A stretch of DNA of 64,000 nucleotides from Nocardia araoensis NBRC 100135 (GTDB lineage Bacteria > Actinomycetota > Actinomycetes > Mycobacteriales > Mycobacteriaceae), in assembly GCF_000308435.1 (NCBI RefSeq), contig NZ_BAFR01000351.1:62001-126000 (forward strand), written 5' to 3'. The translations under genes and the position numbers were made by a program. The notes beneath the pieces were generated by a model. That model was not told the DNA's origin, made no database searches, and saw nothing but the letters and a program-made list of their open reading frames with translations. The stretch's first letter is position 1, and each line of letters begins with the position of its first letter. Below, one piece after another: positions 33,828 through 43,177 of the stretch.

Positions 33828-34180
33828 CCATGGCCTCGACCGTCCTCGCCGCGGTGGTCTCGACGGAGTTTCTTGCCTTCGGTGCCGCGAAGCTGATGGC
33901 CGCGGCCCCGATGCGCAAGCGCGCGGAGCACCTCGGGTATACCGTGACGGCCTATCGTGGCATCGGCGCCCTCGAGATCGCCGGGGCAGGTGGGGTGTTA
34001 CTGGGGTCGGTGCATGCGTCGATCGGCGTGGGGGCGGGATCGGCGCTGGCATTGTTGATGTGCGGCGCCGTCGCCGCGCATGTCCGCAACGGTGACGGCG
34101 TGGCGGAGATCGCGCCCGCGGCGGTCACCGGCATGGCGGCCGTCGCCTACGCGGTCACAGTGTCCGGAGTTCTCCCATGA
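33824..34180 (+). CDS. DoxX-like small membrane protein
   Basis: 118-aa integral membrane protein with four hydrophobic helices. The STEFLAFGAAKLMAA opening and HLGYTVTAYRGIGALEIAGA stretch fit the DoxX-like family, which is associated with redox or aromatic pathways but poorly characterised. ATG 33824 overlaps the ligase stop and its own TGA overlaps the monooxygenase ATG, which sets both starts. A longer in-frame reading into the ligase gene is rejected. Confidence 0.78.
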   Translation: MTMASTVLAAVVSTEFLAFGAAKLMAAAPMRKRAEHLGYTVTAYRGIGALEIAGAGGVLLGSVHASIGVGAGSALALLMCGAVAAHVRNGDGVAEIAPAAVTGMAAVAYAVTVSGVLP

Positions 34181-35712
34181 ACTCGCCGATCGTTCCGGTC
34201 GTGCTCGTCGGAGCGGGCCCGGCCGGGCTCACCGCGGCGACGTTGCTCGCGCAGTACGGGATCGTTTCCTTGGTGCTGGAGCGGTGGGACGGCGTCTATC
34301 CGCAGCCACGAGCCGTTCATCTGGACGGAGAAATCCGCCGGATCGTAGGGCGTCTCGGCATCGGCGCCGAATTCGACGCCATTTCCCGGCCCGCGCTGGG
34401 TCTGCGCCTGATCGGTCCCGGTCGGCGGGTGCTGGCTCAATTCGATCGGGATCCGGCCGGTGATCGCAACGGTCACCCGGAGGCGAACCTGTTCGATCAA
34501 CCGGAGCTGGAAGCCATTCTGCGCGCCAACCTCGATCGCTATCCGGCGGTGACGCTGCGTGGCGGCGCGGAAGTCACGGCTGTCGCCGAGGAGGCCGACT
34601 GCGTCCGAGTCGATTTCACCGACCGAGCCACGGGTCGAGCGGAATGTGTGCGCACGAGGTACGTGCTGGGATGCGACGGCGCCAACAGTCTCGTTCGCGG
34701 CGCGATCGGCGGGCACATGCTGGATCTGCGGTTCCAGCAACGCTGGCTGGTCGTCGACCTCGCTACGAATGCGGATCCGGGGCACTGGGACGGCGTACAT
34801 CAGGTCTGTGATCCCGCACGCGCGGCCACCTACATGCGGATCGGAAACACGCGCTACCGCTGGGAATTCCGACTGCGGCCGGACGAAACCGCCGCCGATT
34901 ATCACGACTTGGCCCGGTTGCGTCCGCTGCTCGCGCCTTGGATCGACGAAGGCGACTTCGAAGGTCTCGAGTTGTTGCGCGTCGCCGAGTACACCTTCCG
35001 GGCCCAGCTCGCCGAGCGCTGGCGCGACGGGCGGGTGTTCCTGCTCGGCGACGCCGCCCACCTCACGCCGCCGTTCATCGGCCAGGGGATGGGCGCGGGT
35101 TTACGTGACGCCGCGAATCTGACCTGGAAGCTCGCCGGGGTCCTGCGCGGCGAACTACCGGCCAGCGTGCTCGAAACCTACGAGGTCGAGCGAAAACCGC
35201 ACGCGCGGACGATGATCCGGCTGGCCAAACTCACCGGAACGACCATGACCGACGGCGGCGAGCTCGGCAACCGCATGCGCGGTCTGCTCGCGCCGCGCTT
35301 GCATCGCCTGCCCGGACTCACCCGCATGATCACCAGCGGCGAATCGCCGCGGCTGCGCCGCTCCGAACTCGTAGTTGCCCCGCTGCTACGCCGGGGGCCG
35401 GCCGGTCGGTTGGTCCCGAACGACCGGCTTGCCGACGGGAGGCGACTCGACGATCTGATCGGGGGCCGGTTCGCGATCATCACCGCGATCGAGCCCGCTC
35501 CGCAGGACCGGAGGCGGATCGAACAACGCGGCGGCGTGGTGATCGCCGCGGCACCGGGGACGGACCTGTACCGCTGGCTGCGCCGCGCACACGTATCCGC
35601 CGCCCTCATCCGGCCGGACGGCGCCGTGCACAGCTGCGGACGAGACCTGTCGGCCCTGTGCGCCGTTCTGCCGCGGTTCGCGCCGAGCGTCCGAGTCACA
35701 GAGGCGAACTGA
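34177..35712 (+). CDS. FAD-dependent aromatic monooxygenase (MhpA-like)
   Basis: 511-aa class A flavoprotein hydroxylase resembling 3-(3-hydroxyphenyl)propionate hydroxylase. The dinucleotide motif GAGPAG is at residues 12-17, and the second FAD motif GDAAHLTPPFIGQGMGAG lies around 292-309. RYVLGCDGANS gives the DG motif near 165. It would add a hydroxyl group to a phenolic ring using NAD(P)H and O2. It is the last gene of the overlapping operon; together with the FAH-type enzyme and ligase it suggests degradation of a substituted phenolic compound. A ring-cleaving dioxygenase is missing, or was the broken first gene. Confidence 0.88.
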   Translation: MNSPIVPVVLVGAGPAGLTAATLLAQYGIVSLVLERWDGVYPQPRAVHLDGEIRRIVGRLGIGAEFDAISRPALGLRLIGPGRRVLAQFDRDPAGDRNGHPEANLFDQPELEAILRANLDRYPAVTLRGGAEVTAVAEEADCVRVDFTDRATGRAECVRTRYVLGCDGANSLVRGAIGGHMLDLRFQQRWLVVDLATNADPGHWDGVHQVCDPARAATYMRIGNTRYRWEFRLRPDETAADYHDLARLRPLLAPWIDEGDFEGLELLRVAEYTFRAQLAERWRDGRVFLLGDAAHLTPPFIGQGMGAGLRDAANLTWKLAGVLRGELPASVLETYEVERKPHARTMIRLAKLTGTTMTDGGELGNRMRGLLAPRLHRLPGLTRMITSGESPRLRRSELVVAPLLRRGPAGRLVPNDRLADGRRLDDLIGGRFAIITAIEPAPQDRRRIEQRGGVVIAAAPGTDLYRWLRRAHVSAALIRPDGAVHSCGRDLSALCAVLPRFAPSVRVTEAN

Positions 35713-35735
35713 ATTTCCGGTCGACCGCTCGCCGC

Positions 35736-37061
35736 CTATGAAGCCCGTCCGCCGTCGACGGCACCGGTGGTGCCGTTGCCGAGCAGCGTGAAGCCGGTGC
35801 CGCTCAGCAGGCGATCGTCCAGCAGGTTTCGGGTGTCGACGATCACGGCTCGGTCGACGTGGGAAGCGAGTTTCGCCCAGTCGAGGGAACGGAATTCGGG
35901 CCACTCGGTGAGGATCACCAGCGCGCCCGCGTCCTTCGCCACCAGATAGGGGTCGTCCACCACGCGGATGCCGTCGAGGCCGGGGGTGCCCGATGGGACA
36001 CACGGGTCGTAAGCGGTGACGATGGCGTGGTGCCGGGAAAGTTGCCGGGCGACCGCGACGGCGGGGGAGTCGCGCAGGTCGCCGGTTCCGGCTTTGAACG
36101 CGAGGCCGAGTACGCCGATCCGGGTCCCGGCCAGCGAGCCGTCCACCGCATCGGTGACCGCGCGGCGGATCTTGCGCAGCACCATCGCCTGCTGACGGGC
36201 GTTGGCGTGCAAGGCATCGCGGACCATGGCGAAGTCCACACCCCATGCCTCCGCGGCACGCAGCAGCGCCCGCGTGTCCTTCGGCAGGCACGAGCCGCCC
36301 CAGCCGGGTCCGGGAGCGAGGAAGGCGGGGCCGATCCGGTCGTCCATGCCCATCGCGCCGGTGACCTTGGTGATGTCGGCGCCGACTCGTTCGCACAGTT
36401 CGGCCAGCGTGTTGACGAACGAGAGCTTCACCGCGAGAAACGCGTTGCTGGCGTACTTCGCCAGTTCGGCGCTGGCCGAGTCGGAGCGCAGCACCGGTGC
36501 GCCCGTCGCGGCGTAGAGCGCCGCGACACGGTCGGCCGACTCCCGATCCCGCTCGGCCAAACCGAGGACTACGCGGTCGGGGTGCAGGAAATCCTCGACC
36601 GCGTGGCCCTCCCGGAGGAATTCGGGGTTGCTGACCACGGCGGTGCTCGCGAGGCCGGGCAGGGCGGGAATCCGCGCCGCCGTCCCCACCGGGACGGTGG
36701 ATTTGGTGACGAGCACGCAGTCCGGCGGCAGGACGGTGGCCAACGTCTCCAGCGCCTCCTCCAGGACGCCGAGGTCGGCCGTGCCGCCGGTGCCCATGGG
36801 CGTGGGCAGGCACAACAGGACCACTTCGCATTCGTGCAGCGCCCCCGGGTCCGACGTGAAGACGAGCCGATTCTCCTCGAGCCCCTCTCGAACCAGTTCC
36901 GGCAAGCCGGGCTCGACGATCGCGACCGAACCCGCGCGCAGTGCCGCCACCTTGGCCTCGTCGTTGTCGACGCAGATCACGTGGTGTCCCAAGTGGGCGA
37001 GGCACGCGGCGCTGGTCAGCCCCACATAACCGGCGCCGACCACACCGACGCGACTACCCAT
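35736..37061 (-). CDS. ugd: UDP-glucose 6-dehydrogenase
   Basis: Oxidises UDP-glucose to UDP-glucuronate with NAD. The 441-aa product has the N-terminal Rossmann motif GAGYVGLTSA (about 8-17), the EPGLPEL segment typical of UDP-glucose dehydrogenases, and the catalytic cysteine in GGSCLPKDTRAL (around 257). GDP-mannose dehydrogenase is less likely given EPGL. The start at ATG 37061 overlaps the end of the upstream GT9 gene. With the Uxs homologue in the same run of genes it would supply UDP-xylose. It is the last gene of the eleven-gene minus-strand run. Confidence 0.88.
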   Translation of the reverse strand: MGSRVGVVGAGYVGLTSAACLAHLGHHVICVDNDEAKVAALRAGSVAIVEPGLPELVREGLEENRLVFTSDPGALHECEVVLLCLPTPMGTGGTADLGVLEEALETLATVLPPDCVLVTKSTVPVGTAARIPALPGLASTAVVSNPEFLREGHAVEDFLHPDRVVLGLAERDRESADRVAALYAATGAPVLRSDSASAELAKYASNAFLAVKLSFVNTLAELCERVGADITKVTGAMGMDDRIGPAFLAPGPGWGGSCLPKDTRALLRAAEAWGVDFAMVRDALHANARQQAMVLRKIRRAVTDAVDGSLAGTRIGVLGLAFKAGTGDLRDSPAVAVARQLSRHHAIVTAYDPCVPSGTPGLDGIRVVDDPYLVAKDAGALVILTEWPEFRSLDWAKLASHVDRAVIVDTRNLLDDRLLSGTGFTLLGNGTTGAVDGGRAS

Positions 37062-38004
37062 GGCGGACCCGCTGCCCGAGCAACCCTGCCGCGGCCGTGA
37101 GTACATGCTCGGGCCGCACCATGAGCAGGCCGGGATCCGGATGAACGGCGTGCGGATCGCCGACGGTCCCGGCCCACAGGGCGACGTGGTGTTCCGCGTC
37201 AGCCGGCGGCCCCCAACGGTCCGGCGGCATGGGCCCGAACAGCACTACCGACGGCGTGCCGAACGCGGTGGCGAGATGCCCGACGCCGGTGTCGCCGCAC
37301 ACCACCAGGGCCGCGTCGGCCACCAGCGCGGCGAGTTCGGTGAGATCGGTGCGCCCCGCGTACACCGCCGCGGGCGGCAGCCCCGCCTTCTCGGCGACGG
37401 CGTTCGCCAAACGCGTTTCGTCTCGGCTTCCCGTGATCACCACGCGATGACCGTCCGCGACGAGTTCGCGCGCCACCCGCGCGAAACGTTCGGACGGCCA
37501 GCGACGCGCGGGATAGGCCGCGCCGGGATGGATCACGACCGCATGCGTCTCGGGGGCGGTCCGCAGTGGAGCAGGCAGCAGCAGTGCGGTCGGGTCGGCG
37601 TCGATCCGTCCGTACTCCAGCAGGCGGCACCAGCGATCCACCTCGTGCACGTCGTCACGCCACTCGGGGCCCGGTAGATCGGGGAAGTCCGGATGGTGAT
37701 GGGTCAGCAACGCGTCCGGACGTGCCGCCAGCAGGTCACGGATACTCTCCGTCCCCTTGCCGTGCAGGTTGACCGCGAGTCTCGGTGGCGCCGCACGCCA
37801 GCGAAGCGCACCCAGTCCCGCGGTCGGCAGCAGTTCGTCGACGGCGTCGATCAGGTCGACGAGCTCGCGCAGCGCTTGTGGCGCGGCGAGCACCACCCGA
37901 TCGTCGGGGTAGGCGCTTCTGATCCCGCGCAAGGCGGGCACGATGGTCAGCAGGTCGCCGAGCCCGAGTGCCCGCAGCACCAGAATCGTGCGCGTCAGGG
38001 CCAC
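37054..38004 (-). CDS. Glycosyltransferase family 9 (heptosyltransferase-like)
   Basis: 316-aa GT-B fold enzyme of the family that transfers heptose from ADP-heptose in Gram-negative LPS. The N-terminal VLRALGLGDLLTIVPALRG (about 9-27) and HPGAAYPARRWPSERFA (around 176) are typical, and GDTGVGHLATAFGTPSVVLFG (about 247-267) is the conserved nucleotide-sugar site. GTG 38004 overlaps the SDR gene by 10 nt. The heptose-supply genes next to it make ADP-heptose the likely donor, which is unusual in an actinomycete. Confidence 0.87.
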   Translation of the reverse strand: MALTRTILVLRALGLGDLLTIVPALRGIRSAYPDDRVVLAAPQALRELVDLIDAVDELLPTAGLGALRWRAAPPRLAVNLHGKGTESIRDLLAARPDALLTHHHPDFPDLPGPEWRDDVHEVDRWCRLLEYGRIDADPTALLLPAPLRTAPETHAVVIHPGAAYPARRWPSERFARVARELVADGHRVVITGSRDETRLANAVAEKAGLPPAAVYAGRTDLTELAALVADAALVVCGDTGVGHLATAFGTPSVVLFGPMPPDRWGPPADAEHHVALWAGTVGDPHAVHPDPGLLMVRPEHVLTAAAGLLGQRVRHG

Positions 38005-38684
38005 GATCCCTCTTCCGAGGCGCACACGACCATCTCCCTGACCTCGCAGCCGGGCGGCTGCCGGAGCGCGAAGACCACCGCGTGGGCGACGTCCTGGGGC
38101 TGGTTCAATTTCGCGTCGGGTGGCGGCTTGTACCGCTCGTCGCGGTCGTCGAAGAACGCCGTGTGCATCCCGCCCGGGATCAGCAGGGTCACCCCGACGC
38201 TGCCCGCCGTCTCGGCGGCGAGCGCCCTGGTGAAGCCCACGACGCCGAACTTCGAAGCGCAATAGGCGGTCGCATGACCGACCGCCTTGATGCCCAGAGT
38301 GGAAGCGCACGTCACGACCGTTCCCCTGCTCTCTCGCAGGGCGGGCAGGGCGGCGCGAACCACGGCGGCCGTGCCGAACAGATTGACCTGGACGACGTAT
38401 TCCCACTTCTTCGTGGGCACTTCGTCCAGTGGGCCGCACGCGTCGGTCCCCGCCGCGGTGAACACGCCGTCGATCCGGCCGCCGGTGCGCTCGATGATCT
38501 CGTGCACGGCCTGCTCGGCGGCGACGGTATCCGCGAGATCGGCACGCACGAAATCGACGGGCGTCTCGGGCTCCACCCGGTCGATCACATAGGGGCGGCC
38601 ACCGTTCGCGCGGACAGCGGCGGCGACCGCCGCGCCGAGCCCGGAAGCGCCACCGGTGATCAGGACATTGCCGAGGGTTCGCAT
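37995..38684 (-). CDS. Short-chain dehydrogenase/reductase in the glycan locus
   Basis: 229-aa SDR with TGGASGLG (10-17) for cofactor binding, the catalytic Ser in CASTLG (around 134) and YCASK (around 148) for Tyr/Lys. It ends with a non-typical C-terminus lacking the DGG motif. AAGGAG precedes ATG 38684. It may oxidise or reduce a sugar intermediate made by the neighbouring heptose genes. A dedicated ADP-heptose 6-epimerase (HldD) is not seen, but this classical SDR is not of that family. Confidence 0.85.
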   Translation of the reverse strand: MRTLGNVLITGGASGLGAAVAAAVRANGGRPYVIDRVEPETPVDFVRADLADTVAAEQAVHEIIERTGGRIDGVFTAAGTDACGPLDEVPTKKWEYVVQVNLFGTAAVVRAALPALRESRGTVVTCASTLGIKAVGHATAYCASKFGVVGFTRALAAETAGSVGVTLLIPGGMHTAFFDDRDERYKPPPDAKLNQPQDVAHAVVFALRQPPGCEVREMVVCASEEGSWP

Positions 38685-38704
38685 CGCGCTCCTTCGCTCT
38701 CGGG

Positions 38705-40081
38705 TCAGCCGCCGGCCTGGCTCGCGGCGACCAGTTGTGTTGTCGAGTAACCGGGAACAGTGGGAATCAAGGCGATTTCGCCGCCGTAACCGCGCACGAC
38801 CGCGGCTTCGGGAAGGTCGACGCCGGAGTAGTCGCCGCCCTTGACCCAGACATCGGGGCGAAGGCGGTCCAGCAGTGCGCTCGGTGAGGATTCGTCGAAC
38901 TCGACGACGGCGTCCACCGAGGACAGTTCGGCGAGCAGCCGGGCACGGTCACGCGCGGTGACGATCGGACGGCGCGGCCCTTTCAGGCGCCGCACCGAGG
39001 CATCGGAATTGAGGCAGACCACCAGAGCGTCGCCCATGGCGCGAGCCTGGCGCAGCAAGCTGACATGGCCGGGGTGCAGCAGATCGAAACAGCCACCGGT
39101 GGCGACGAGCCTGCCGCCGCGCGCTTTGATCCGCGCCGCCACCTCGAATGCCGACTCGTTCGTCTCGGTCGTGCCCGCGGTGGCCGTGCTGTCGCACGTG
39201 GACAAGGTGGCCGCGCCGCCCGCCGCGACGAACCTGGCCGCCGCGTCGACGGCGTGCGTCACGGCGTCGGCCACCGTGGAGCCGTCGAACAGCGCGGCGG
39301 TCGCGGCCGAGGCGAATCGGTCGCCCGCGCCGCAGGTGTCGGAACCGAAACGGCCGGCGAGGCGGATTTCGGCGGGTACCGGAACCACGGTGAGCCGCTT
39401 CCCATTGGCCAGGACCGCCCCACCCGGACCGGTGGTGACCGCGACGGAATCCGCGGCCCACTCGTCTCGGAGCACCTTCGCCAGCTCGTCCGGTTCGACG
39501 TATCCCGGCGCGAACTGACGGGCCTCTTTAAGGTTCGGCGAGACCAACTGCGCCCCCGGCGTCGGCGCGGGTCCACGCGGGTGCGGATCCCACACCACCG
39601 GAACCGAACGGGCCAGCTCGGTCAGCAGGCTCCGGATCCGCGGATGCGCGGCGACACCTCGGCCGTAGTCCGCGACGAGAATCGCGCCGGCCGCCCGCAG
39701 CGTCCTGGTGACCGAAGCGCTCACCGAGCCGCCGTCCGCGGTGCCGTCGCCGGTGTCCAGTCGCACCAGCGACTGGCCCGCGGCGCGGACGCGGGTCTTC
39801 CGTATCGTCTTGCCGCGCAGTGCGATCGGAACGACTCGAACATGCTGCTCGAGGAGCCGGGCGAGGGTGCGGCCGTCGTGGTCGTCGGCGGTCGCCGTGA
39901 TGAGCGCGACCTCGGCGACCGACTGCGCGGCCAGCGCGGCGGCCAGCCCCGCGCCGCCCGGCCGCATCCACTGGCGCTCCACGTCGACGACGGGCACGGG
40001 CGCTTCGGGCGACAATCGCTCCGCGACGCCTTCGATGTCGACGTCCAGGATGCTGTCGCCGACCACGACCAACGGCTTCAT
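38705..40081 (-). CDS. hldE: Bifunctional heptose-7-phosphate kinase / heptose-1-phosphate adenylyltransferase
   Basis: 458-aa fusion. Residues 1-~300 are a PfkB/ribokinase-type kinase with DTCGAGDRF (248-256, catalytic Asp in GAGD). Residues ~320-458 are a nucleotidyltransferase with GCFDLLHPGH (330-339), the HxGH signature of cytidylyl/adenylyltransferases. HldE phosphorylates D-glycero-D-manno-heptose 7-phosphate and later attaches AMP to the heptose 1-phosphate, giving ADP-heptose. Its ATG overlaps the gmhA stop (ATGA). Gene order gmhA-hldE and the GmhB-like domain nearby make the pathway assignment firm. Confidence 0.93.
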   Translation of the reverse strand: MKPLVVVGDSILDVDIEGVAERLSPEAPVPVVDVERQWMRPGGAGLAAALAAQSVAEVALITATADDHDGRTLARLLEQHVRVVPIALRGKTIRKTRVRAAGQSLVRLDTGDGTADGGSVSASVTRTLRAAGAILVADYGRGVAAHPRIRSLLTELARSVPVVWDPHPRGPAPTPGAQLVSPNLKEARQFAPGYVEPDELAKVLRDEWAADSVAVTTGPGGAVLANGKRLTVVPVPAEIRLAGRFGSDTCGAGDRFASAATAALFDGSTVADAVTHAVDAAARFVAAGGAATLSTCDSTATAGTTETNESAFEVAARIKARGGRLVATGGCFDLLHPGHVSLLRQARAMGDALVVCLNSDASVRRLKGPRRPIVTARDRARLLAELSSVDAVVEFDESSPSALLDRLRPDVWVKGGDYSGVDLPEAAVVRGYGGEIALIPTVPGYSTTQLVAASQAGG

Positions 40082-40641
40082 GTCGGTACCCCCAGCGCGT
40101 CGTCGAGCGCCGAACACAGAGCGTGCACCAAGACCAGGTGCACCTCCTGCACAGTGGCCGTGGTGGGCGCGTCCACGGCGACGGCGTCGTCGCACAACGC
40201 CGCCAGCGGATTGGGCGCGGGTCCGGTCATGGCCCAGGTGGTGACGCCGATGTCGTGCGCCGCTTTCGCCGCGGCCACGACGTTCTGGCTGGTACCGCTG
40301 GTGGACAACACGATGAGGATGTCGTCGGGCCTGCCGTGCGCGCGGACCTGACGCGCGAACAGTTCGGTTTCGCCGTAGTCGTTGATGATCGCGGTGCCCG
40401 CCGAGGTGTCGGCGTGCAGGGCGATCGCCGAGAACGGACGGCGCTCGTTGCGGAAGCGGCCGACCAGCTCACCGGTGAGGTGCTGGGCTTCGGCGGCGCT
40501 GCCGCCGTTGCCGCAGGCGAGCAATCGCCCGCCGTTGTCGAGCACGACCGCGAGTTGCCGTCCCCATCTGCGGATATCGGGTGCGAAGCAACTGGTGCGG
40601 TCCAGCGCCGCATGCAACGCCGCGAAATGTTCCTCGATCAC
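40078..40641 (-). CDS. gmhA: Phosphoheptose isomerase (SIS domain)
   Basis: Converts sedoheptulose 7-phosphate to D-glycero-D-manno-heptose 7-phosphate, the first step of ADP-heptose synthesis. The 187-aa product is one SIS domain with GNGGSAAEAQHLTGELVGRF (44-63), holding the His and Glu that bind zinc and catalyse. LSTSGTSQN (112-120) and QEVHLVLVHAL (165-175) with the second catalytic His follow. GTG 40641 overlaps the stop of the upstream GT9 gene (GTGA). Confidence 0.92.
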   Translation of the reverse strand: MIEEHFAALHAALDRTSCFAPDIRRWGRQLAVVLDNGGRLLACGNGGSAAEAQHLTGELVGRFRNERRPFSAIALHADTSAGTAIINDYGETELFARQVRAHGRPDDILIVLSTSGTSQNVVAAAKAAHDIGVTTWAMTGPAPNPLAALCDDAVAVDAPTTATVQEVHLVLVHALCSALDDALGVPT

Positions 40642-41681
40642 CGCGCACCTCCTGTCCGCAGACGCGCACGCCTGCCCGCACCCAGTTCCTCCGCCACGGT
40701 GACGACCTGCTCGGGGGTGATCGAGTCGAGGCAAGGGTGCCCCGCTACCGGGCAGACCCGGGCTCTGCTGCCGCGGCACGGCGCGCGTTGGTCACCCAGC
40801 ATGGCCACCGGCACGCCGTAGGGCGCCCACCGCTCGGCGGGCACGACCGGTGCGAACAGCGAGACCACCGGTGTACCGACGGCGGCGGCGAGGTGCGCCG
40901 GGCCGGTGTTGGGCGCCACCACGACGCTCGCGTCGCGGAGCACCGCGGCCAGTTCGGGCAGGGTGGTGGCTCCGCCGAGATCGATGCCGTGCCTGCCTGC
41001 GACGGCTCCGGTGAGCGGCCGGTCGGCGGGAGCGCCGGTCACGATCACCCGGTGACCGGCGCCGGTCAGCGCGGCGACAATGGCCGCGGAGCGGTACGAG
41101 GAGGGCTGCCGCGCCGGTACCGACGCGGCCGGATGCATGACCACGTAACCCGGTTCGCCGGTGAGCCCACCGACCTTCGGCAACGGCTGCCGCACGGCGA
41201 GTTTCCCGTCGTCACCTGGCGGCAGCCGGAAACCGGCCGCCTCGGCGAGCGACAGCGCGCGTTCGGCTTCGGGCGGATCGCCCTCCACGCGATGGCGCAG
41301 ATCCAGCAGTGAACCGGGGTAGTCCTCCGAGATCGCGCCGATCCACGGGACACCGGCCATCCGCAGCAGCAGCGCCAGCGGCAGCGGCGACTGGTGGAAG
41401 GACGTGAGGATCAACGCCAGATCCACCTCGAGCGCGCGGATCCGATCGAGGAAGGCGTCGACGCCCGCCGACGTGACCGCGGGCGGCTCCAGGTCGATCC
41501 ACGGCGCCCGCCAGGTGACGACCTGGTCCACGCCCGGCAGGAGGTCGGCGGCGGCGCGGCCGCGCGGCCCGGCCAGCAGCGTCACCGAATCGACGTGCGC
41601 GGCCACCGCCCGCACGCACGGCCCCGCCAGCAGCACATCGCCGAAATTGTCCATGCGTGCCACCAGCGCCCGGCCGCTCAT
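40638..41681 (-). CDS. Glycosyltransferase family 9 (heptosyltransferase-like)
   Basis: 347-aa second GT9 enzyme of the locus. It begins RALVARMDNFGDVLLAGPCV (the DxxGD motif of heptosyltransferases, residues 4-23). HPAASVPARQPSSY lies around 185, and PNTGPAHLAAAVGTPVVSLF (about 259-278) is the conserved nucleotide-sugar site. Ends CRGSRARVCPVAGHPCLDSI with several Cys, as in GT9 enzymes. It overlaps both neighbours by ATGA/GTGA. Two GT9 enzymes suggest at least two heptose transfers or two acceptor positions. Confidence 0.88.
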   Translation of the reverse strand: MSGRALVARMDNFGDVLLAGPCVRAVAAHVDSVTLLAGPRGRAAADLLPGVDQVVTWRAPWIDLEPPAVTSAGVDAFLDRIRALEVDLALILTSFHQSPLPLALLLRMAGVPWIGAISEDYPGSLLDLRHRVEGDPPEAERALSLAEAAGFRLPPGDDGKLAVRQPLPKVGGLTGEPGYVVMHPAASVPARQPSSYRSAAIVAALTGAGHRVIVTGAPADRPLTGAVAGRHGIDLGGATTLPELAAVLRDASVVVAPNTGPAHLAAAVGTPVVSLFAPVVPAERWAPYGVPVAMLGDQRAPCRGSRARVCPVAGHPCLDSITPEQVVTVAEELGAGRRARLRTGGAR

Positions 41682-43177
41682 GGCACACCCGCCATCGCCA
41701 GCCGCACGGCTTCGGCCACATCCCGCGCCACGGTCGCTTCGCGACGGGCGCGGTCCACCTCGTCGGGGAGCGTTCGCGCCGTCGGCACCAGGATCGCGCG
41801 TGCGCCCGCGGATCGCGCGGCGGCGACGTCGGCGCCGGTGTCGCCGATGACCACGCACCTGGCGATGTCGACGCCGAGGTCCGCGGCGGCCTGCCGGATC
41901 AGGCCCGGCCGGGGTTTGCGGCACCCGCAGCCGTCGTCTTCGCCGTGCACACACACCTGCCACGTCGCGAACGGTCCGAGCAGATCCTCGACCCGGGAGT
42001 TGACCGCGGCCAGCTGTTCGCGGCTGATCAATCCGCGCGCCACGCCGGACTGGTTGCTCACGATGCCGACCTGGATGCCTGCGGCGCGCACCCTCCGGAG
42101 CGCGTCGACGGCTCCCGGCACCGGCTGGACCCTGCTGGGGTCGGCGAGGTAGGGGACATCGATGATGAGGGTGTCGTCGCGGTCGAACAGCACGGCCAGC
42201 GGCGAGGTGTGGGTCGCGTTCCGGTGGCGCAGTTCGCCGCGCAGGCGGTGCCAGCACGCGGCAGGCGGGATCAGCGCACTGCTCAGCGTCATCCGGCCGA
42301 TCTCGCCGGGTGTGCGTGGTCCCGGTGCGATCCGGCGCGCGGCGAATTCGCCGGTCAGCGCCGTCCAGGCCGCCGCAGACGCGAGAGCGGGGCGGGTACG
42401 GCCCGCGATGCCGAACGCCATGGCCGCCGCGCCCGCGGCCGTGGTGAGGGCGTGGCGGCGCAGCAGCCCGGCCTCTTCGCCGATCCGCTGACGCCATCCC
42501 GCGCCGTATTTCCGCCGGAGCAAGGCGTTGTCGGCGTTGCCGCGTTGTGCTCGGACGCTGGCCATGGGGCCCGATTCACGCAGTGGGTGGCGAGTGACAC
42601 GTTGTCCGGCCGCGATCGAGTAACCCGCGAGGCAGACCCGGAGTGCCAGATCGGCGTCCTCGCGAAACGCCCGGGGGAAGCGTTCGTCGAAGCCGCCCAC
42701 CGCGATCAGCGCGGACCGGCGGTAGGCCATGTCGGCCGTGATCCACCGCGCCGTGGCGAGCCGTGCGATCCCGCGTTCGGCGTCGGTCGGCCTGCGGTGC
42801 TTCGGCAGCGGAACCTCGATGCGGGCCGTGGAAGCCGCCGTGTCGTCGTCGAGACCGCGCAGGTCCTCGGCCAAGCGGGCGGGCCAATCCGGCGCGGTGA
42901 GCACATCGTCGTCGAGGAAAGCGATCCACGTGCCGGACGCGTGCCGCCATCCCGCGTTCCTCGCCGCGGCGGGGCCGCGTCCACCCGAGCGAATGACCTC
43001 CACCGCAGACACCGTCGCGGGTAGTGGTAGGTCCCCGACTCGGGGCCGATCGTCCACCACGATGATCTCCCGTGGCTTCGGACCCGAGGCGGTGTCCAGC
43101 GACGCGAGCAGCGCTCGAAGACTGTCCCGGCCCATGGTCGGGATCACGATGCTGTAGTCCACGGTGTGGCCGTTCAT
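41678..43177 (-). CDS. Fusion of GT2 glycosyltransferase and GmhB-like HAD phosphatase
   Basis: 499-aa two-domain protein. Residues ~7-250 are a family-2 glycosyltransferase: YSIVIPTMGRDSLRALLASL at the start, the DDD triad in AFLDDDVL (86-93), and REDADLALRV (172-181). Residues ~326-499 are a HAD phosphatase like GmhB: FDRDDT (331-336), SNQSG (374-378), GDTGAD (445-450), and the zinc-site pattern C409-V-H411 / C417-G-C419. GmhB removes the 7-phosphate from heptose 1,7-bisphosphate between the two HldE steps. Fusing it to a glycosyltransferase is unusual. Overlaps both neighbours (ATGA). Confidence 0.88.
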   Translation of the reverse strand: MNGHTVDYSIVIPTMGRDSLRALLASLDTASGPKPREIIVVDDRPRVGDLPLPATVSAVEVIRSGGRGPAAARNAGWRHASGTWIAFLDDDVLTAPDWPARLAEDLRGLDDDTAASTARIEVPLPKHRRPTDAERGIARLATARWITADMAYRRSALIAVGGFDERFPRAFREDADLALRVCLAGYSIAAGQRVTRHPLRESGPMASVRAQRGNADNALLRRKYGAGWRQRIGEEAGLLRRHALTTAAGAAAMAFGIAGRTRPALASAAAWTALTGEFAARRIAPGPRTPGEIGRMTLSSALIPPAACWHRLRGELRHRNATHTSPLAVLFDRDDTLIIDVPYLADPSRVQPVPGAVDALRRVRAAGIQVGIVSNQSGVARGLISREQLAAVNSRVEDLLGPFATWQVCVHGEDDGCGCRKPRPGLIRQAAADLGVDIARCVVIGDTGADVAAARSAGARAILVPTARTLPDEVDRARREATVARDVAEAVRLAMAGVP

